Shown here piece by piece: positions 13,627-15,225 of a stretch of DNA of 15,225 bases. The notes beneath the pieces were generated by a model. The model was not told the origin of the DNA. It ran no database searches and saw only the letters and a program-made list of their open reading frames with translations. A program made the translations under genes and the position numbers. Location: contig DATJSJ010000009.1 of the NCBI GenBank assembly GCA_035504175.1, positions 1 to 15,225 on the forward strand. Reading direction: 5' to 3'. The number at the start of each line of letters is the position of its first letter. The stretch's first letter is position 1. This DNA is from DATJSJ01 sp035504175. GTDB taxonomy: Bacteria; Pseudomonadota; Alphaproteobacteria; Acetobacterales; Acetobacteraceae.

Positions 13627-14580
13627 ATGGCCCGCAACAAGATTGCCCTGATCGGCGCCGGCAATATCGGCGGCACGCTCGCGCACCTGGCCGGGCTCAA
13701 GGAACTCGGCGACGTCACGCTGTTCGACGTGTTCGGCGGCGTTGCCGCTGGCAAGGCGCTGGACATATCGCAATCCGGCACGATCGAGGGCTTCGACGCG
13801 GTGATGACCGGCGGCTCGGATTACGCCGCCATCGCCGGCTCGGACGTGGTGATCGTGACCGCGGGCTTCCCGCGCCAGCCGGGCATGTCGCGCGACGACC
13901 TGCTGTCGAAAAACGCCGGCGTGATCGCGGAAGTCGCGGGCGGTATCCGGCAACACTGTCCCGACGCCTTCGTCATCGTGATCACCAATCCGCTCGACGT
14001 GATGGTCTGGGTGATGCAGCAGAAATCCGGCCTGCCGCCGCAGCGTGTCGTCGGCATGGCGGGCGTGCTGGACAGCGCCCGGTTCCGCCTGTTCCTGGCG
14101 CAGGAATTCGGCGTCTCGGTCGAGGACGTGACCGCCTTCGTGCTTGGCGGACACGGCGATTCGATGGTGCCGCTGGTGCGCTACTCGGCGGTCGCCGGCA
14201 TTCCGGTGCCCGATCTGATCCGCATGGGCTGGACGACGCAGGAGAAGATCGACGCGATCGTCACGCGCACCGCCAATGGCGGCGGCGAGATCGTCAAGCT
14301 GCTGGAGCGCGGTAGCGCCTTCTACGCGCCCGCCTCCGCCGCGATCGCGATGGCGGAGAGCTACTTACGCGACAAGAAGCGCGTGCTGCCCTGTGCCGCG
14401 CATCTCTCCGGCCAGTACGGGGTGAGCGATCTCTACGTGGGCGTGCCGGTGGTGATCGGCGCCGGCGGGGTGGAGCGGATCGTCGAGATCTCGCTCGACC
14501 CGGCGGAGCAGGCGGCGTTCGACAAATCCTGCGGCGCGGTGCGCGATCTGATCGCTGCCTGCCAGAAGCTCGGCATCTGA
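13627..14580 (+). CDS. mdh: Malate dehydrogenase (NAD-dependent, LDH-like type)
   Basis: Cytoplasmic enzyme (317 aa) oxidising malate to oxaloacetate with NAD in the TCA cycle. The nucleotide-binding GAGNIGG is at 10-16, and Asp34 in LFDVF indicates NAD preference. Substrate-binding arginines are Arg83 and Arg89 in GFPRQPGMSRDDL, with Arg152 in LDSARF; Asn121 is in ITNPLDVMVW. The catalytic pair is Asp149 and His176 (GGHGDSMV). An arginine rather than glutamine at the 83 position marks malate rather than lactate specificity. GGAAGGA (13616-13622) lies four bases before the ATG. One base separates its stop from sucC, so the two are surely one operon. Confidence 0.97.
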   Translation: MARNKIALIGAGNIGGTLAHLAGLKELGDVTLFDVFGGVAAGKALDISQSGTIEGFDAVMTGGSDYAAIAGSDVVIVTAGFPRQPGMSRDDLLSKNAGVIAEVAGGIRQHCPDAFVIVITNPLDVMVWVMQQKSGLPPQRVVGMAGVLDSARFRLFLAQEFGVSVEDVTAFVLGGHGDSMVPLVRYSAVAGIPVPDLIRMGWTTQEKIDAIVTRTANGGGEIVKLLERGSAFYAPASAAIAMAESYLRDKKRVLPCAAHLSGQYGVSDLYVGVPVVIGAGGVERIVEISLDPAEQAAFDKSCGAVRDLIAACQKLGI

Positions 14581-14581
14581 C

Positions 14582-15225
14582 ATGAACATCCACGAATATC
14601 AGGCCAAGGAACTGCTGCGCGGCTACGGCGTCGCGGTGCCGGACGGCCATGTCGCCTGGACACCGGAGGAGGCGGAGCAGGCCGCCGGCAAGCTCCCTGG
14701 TCCGGTTTGCGTCGTGAAGTCGCAGATCCACGCCGGCGGACGCGGTGCCGGCCGCTTTTCCGACAGCGATGGCGGCGGCGGCGTACGGCTGGTGCGTTCA
14801 CCCGAGGCCGCGCGCCAGGCTGCCGAGGCGATGATCGGCCACGTGCTGGTGACGAAGCAGACCGGCCCGTCCGGCCGCCGCGTCCGCCGCCTCTATGTCG
14901 AGGCCGGCTGCGACATCGCCCGCGAGCTGTATCTCTCCTTGCTGGTCGACCGCGCCGCCTCGCGCATCGCGATCCTCGCTTCCACCGAGGGCGGCATGGA
15001 GATCGAGGAGGTGGCGGCGAAGAGCCCGGAGAAGATCCTACGCGCCCCGATCGATCCGGCGACCGGCGTCTCCAGCTTTCACGCCCGCAAACTCGCCTTC
15101 GGGCTGGGGCTGAAGGGCAAGCAGGTCGCGACCTTCAGCCGCTTCGTCCAGGCGCTGTACAACGCGTTCACGGCGCTGGACTGCGCCATCGTCGAGATCA
15201 ATCCGCTGGTGGTGACCGGGGCCGG
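14582..15225 (+). CDS. sucC: Succinate-CoA ligase beta subunit (5' part, cut by the window edge)
   Basis: The first 214 or so residues of the ATP-grasp beta subunit of succinyl-CoA synthetase, which converts succinyl-CoA to succinate with formation of ATP or GTP. The start MNIHEYQAKELLRGYGV is diagnostic. The nucleotide-binding region VVKSQIHAGGRG spans 44-55, followed by a short insertion (GAGRFSDSDGGGG) compared with E. coli that I recall as usual in alphaproteobacteria. EINPL (205-209) is the metal-binding stretch. The frame stays open to the end of the window; roughly half the gene is missing. It begins one base after mdh, without a strong ribosome-binding site of its own, suggesting coupling. 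sucD would be expected next. Confidence 0.96.
   Translation, partial: MNIHEYQAKELLRGYGVAVPDGHVAWTPEEAEQAAGKLPGPVCVVKSQIHAGGRGAGRFSDSDGGGGVRLVRSPEAARQAAEAMIGHVLVTKQTGPSGRRVRRLYVEAGCDIARELYLSLLVDRAASRIAILASTEGGMEIEEVAAKSPEKILRAPIDPATGVSSFHARKLAFGLGLKGKQVATFSRFVQALYNAFTALDCAIVEINPLVVTGA

Overview
The window is high-GC DNA from an alphaproteobacterium, most likely Rhodospirillales and possibly Acetobacteraceae. This is inferred from the succinate dehydrogenase order sdhC-sdhD-sdhA-sdhB, a zapE-mdh-sucC run, strong G/C preference at third codon positions and the protein sequences. No rRNA, complete tRNA, CRISPR array, transposase, integrase or phage gene was seen. Most of the window is ordinary core metabolism; the less ordinary material lies in the gaps between genes.

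Left part (1-3532). A carbohydrate-type ABC importer is encoded on the minus strand in the order binding protein (2158-3147), permease (1050-2090), ATPase (253-1050). The ATPase has a single ATP-binding domain, as in fructose (Frc) importers, rather than the double domain of RbsA or XylG. A perfect 11-bp hairpin lies between the binding-protein and permease genes, where it could favour production of the binding protein. Upstream is a small protein of unknown function with a C-terminal membrane anchor (3248-3532).

Middle part (3533-6531). A 390-base gap precedes a DUF3237 protein (3923-4387) and aspartate-semialdehyde dehydrogenase asd (4488-5525). Convergent with asd is a minus-strand pair: a MarR-type regulator (6085-6531) and a DUF1398 protein (5633-6031). 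The MarR gene has a recognisable promoter overlapped by repeated GTTTCC/GGAAAC half-sites, which fits autoregulation.

Right part (6532-15225). sdhCDAB (6737-10302) encodes a complete respiratory complex II with its FAD, iron-sulfur and heme ligands. A dual-specificity-type phosphatase gene follows sdhB after 19 bases. Convergent to it are a 2-oxoglutarate/Fe(II) dioxygenase-like protein and a small secreted cysteine-containing protein. Then come zapE, mdh and the 5' part of sucC, with mdh and sucC separated by one base. Succinyl-CoA synthetase makes succinate, complex II oxidises it to fumarate, and malate dehydrogenase acts two steps later, so this stretch encodes much of the lower TCA cycle.

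Across the intergenic regions there is a family of REP-like double hairpins. Two copies are clear (9451-9507 between sdhA and sdhB; 10987-11067 between the phosphatase and the dioxygenase). Two more sites (5531-5599 and 6615-6650) may be decayed relatives. This is the least explained structure in the window.
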